The notes beneath the pieces were generated by a model. It made no database searches, was not told where the DNA came from, and worked only from the letters and a program-made list of their open reading frames with translations. DNA of 64,000 bases from G963664115 sp965216035 (GTDB lineage: Bacteria; Acidobacteriota; Terriglobia; 20CM-2-55-15). Shown here one piece after another: positions 63,457 through 64,000 of the stretch; within the stretch, counting starts at the first letter, position 1; each line of letters starts with the position of its first letter. The translations under genes were made by a program, and so were the position numbers. The stretch lies in NCBI GenBank assembly GCA_965216035.1, contig CBDCFM010000019.1, forward strand, positions 434,001 to 498,000, written 5' to 3'.

Positions 63457-64000
63457 ATATTTATACGGGGCTTAGCAGCCCGTGGCGGAAGTCTCGAGGG
63501 CCGCGTTACGGCCAAACGGGGCCGGATTCTAGGAGGCGACGAAGCGCCGACCCGAAGTCGCGACGAAGCGCCACCCGAAGTCGCGACGAAGCGCCGGCCC
63601 GAAGCCGCGAAGAAGATACAATGCTCATTCATTGGGAGGAGTCGGCGACAACGAAGACGGCCCCGTTTCGCCATAACCCTTTGGGCGCAGGGGGGTCACC
63701 GACGTTTCAAACGGAGGCCGCAGGCGCCCCGCAGGCATTGTCCGGCATTGGTAAGGCCGGTCTCGATGAAAAGACGGCGCCCGCAGCCTCGGTTTCAAAC
63801 CTCGGTGCCCGCTCCTCACTTCGCGCCTGCAACCCGAAGACCCCTGCGCGCGGCCCTCGAGACTGCCGCCACGGGCTGCTAGTGAGAGGCGTCGGCAGAA
63901 CAAACAGCTAGAGAATTAAGAGATTGAGTTGTGACTCTGGGCTCTGACTCTTGAGTCACGAATCATACTTCCCACACAATGAAACAAACGATTCTACTTG
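63457..64000. other. non-coding tail of the window
   Basis: No gene is supported. The segment holds the 24-bp tandem repeats listed separately and GC-rich, arginine-like text in every frame. ATG at 63979 (MKQTILL to the window edge) could be the first codon of a secreted protein gene, but no Shine-Dalgarno is visible and it is cut off. Confidence 0.35.
63536..63615. repeat. 3.4 copies of a ~24-bp tandem repeat
   Basis: Units of 24, 23 and 24 bp start GCGACGAAGCGCC and end CCCGAAGTC or CCCGAAGCC; a partial fourth unit follows. The unit length changes by one base, so the repeat is not kept in a reading frame. Confidence 0.85.

Noticed and set aside
63536..63615. CRISPR array
   Set aside because: The units are contiguous with no unique spacers, and no cas genes are present.
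63396..63911. 171-codon plus-strand frame after bamD
   Set aside because: It runs through the terminator-like hairpin and a non-codon-periodic tandem repeat, and its Arg/Ser-rich text has no domain.

Overview
The window reads as chromosomal DNA of a Gram-negative bacterium, most plausibly an Acidobacteriota member or close relative. Pointers are an Oar-like TonB receptor with an N-terminal carboxypeptidase-regulatory domain, DUF6152 proteins, a PQQ-dependent dehydrogenase, outer-membrane maintenance genes (mlaFED, bamD, a Lol-like ABC set) and a double-length ThyX relative. This assignment is inference from gene content; no rRNA is present.

Region 1 (about 0.2-17.6 kb, all + strand) is a surface-glycan locus: a DUF115 (motility accessory factor-like) protein, two polysaccharide pyruvyl transferases, an alcohol dehydrogenase, three GT4 glycosyltransferases, two B12-binding radical SAM proteins, an NHL-repeat protein and two SAM methyltransferases. 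Two GT4-radical SAM gene pairs lie in tandem with long overlaps. A half-size GT9-like Rossmann segment appears to recur in four proteins: free-standing in one, and C-terminal in one pyruvyl transferase and both radical SAM proteins. The locus is partly broken. One GT4 gene and one radical SAM gene are frameshifted, and the second pyruvyl transferase is split by an IS256-family element whose exact removal restores the frame.

Region 2 (17.9-31.7 kb) is housekeeping: rho, engB, lon, clpX, clpP and tig on the minus strand, tRNA-Leu(UAG), a truncated DUF885 gene, a double zinc-ribbon protein, an S9 peptidase and a second IS256-family element with an 8-bp target duplication.

Region 3 (31.8-48.7 kb) is metabolic and accessory: a TPR-like secreted protein, pruA, an RDD protein, an esterase, the ThyX relative, DUF6644/DUF6152-like membrane and periplasmic proteins, a solute-binding protein and a PQQ dehydrogenase. 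Several genes here are decayed: the TonB receptor, a YkgJ cysteine-cluster protein and an SMP-30-like lipoprotein. The YkgJ gene carries a perfect 16-bp palindrome that looks like the product of a template-switch mutation.

Region 4 (49-63.4 kb) deals with envelope biogenesis and core functions: a DedA-like protein, a Lol-like ABC operon (OM lipoprotein, permease, ATPase, small membrane protein, LolA-like protein), a CDP-alcohol phosphatidyltransferase, greA, mlaD/mlaF/mlaE, aroC, def-fmt, a stand-alone PASTA protein, rpe and bamD. The last 0.6 kb is non-coding with a terminator-like hairpin and a 24-bp tandem repeat.
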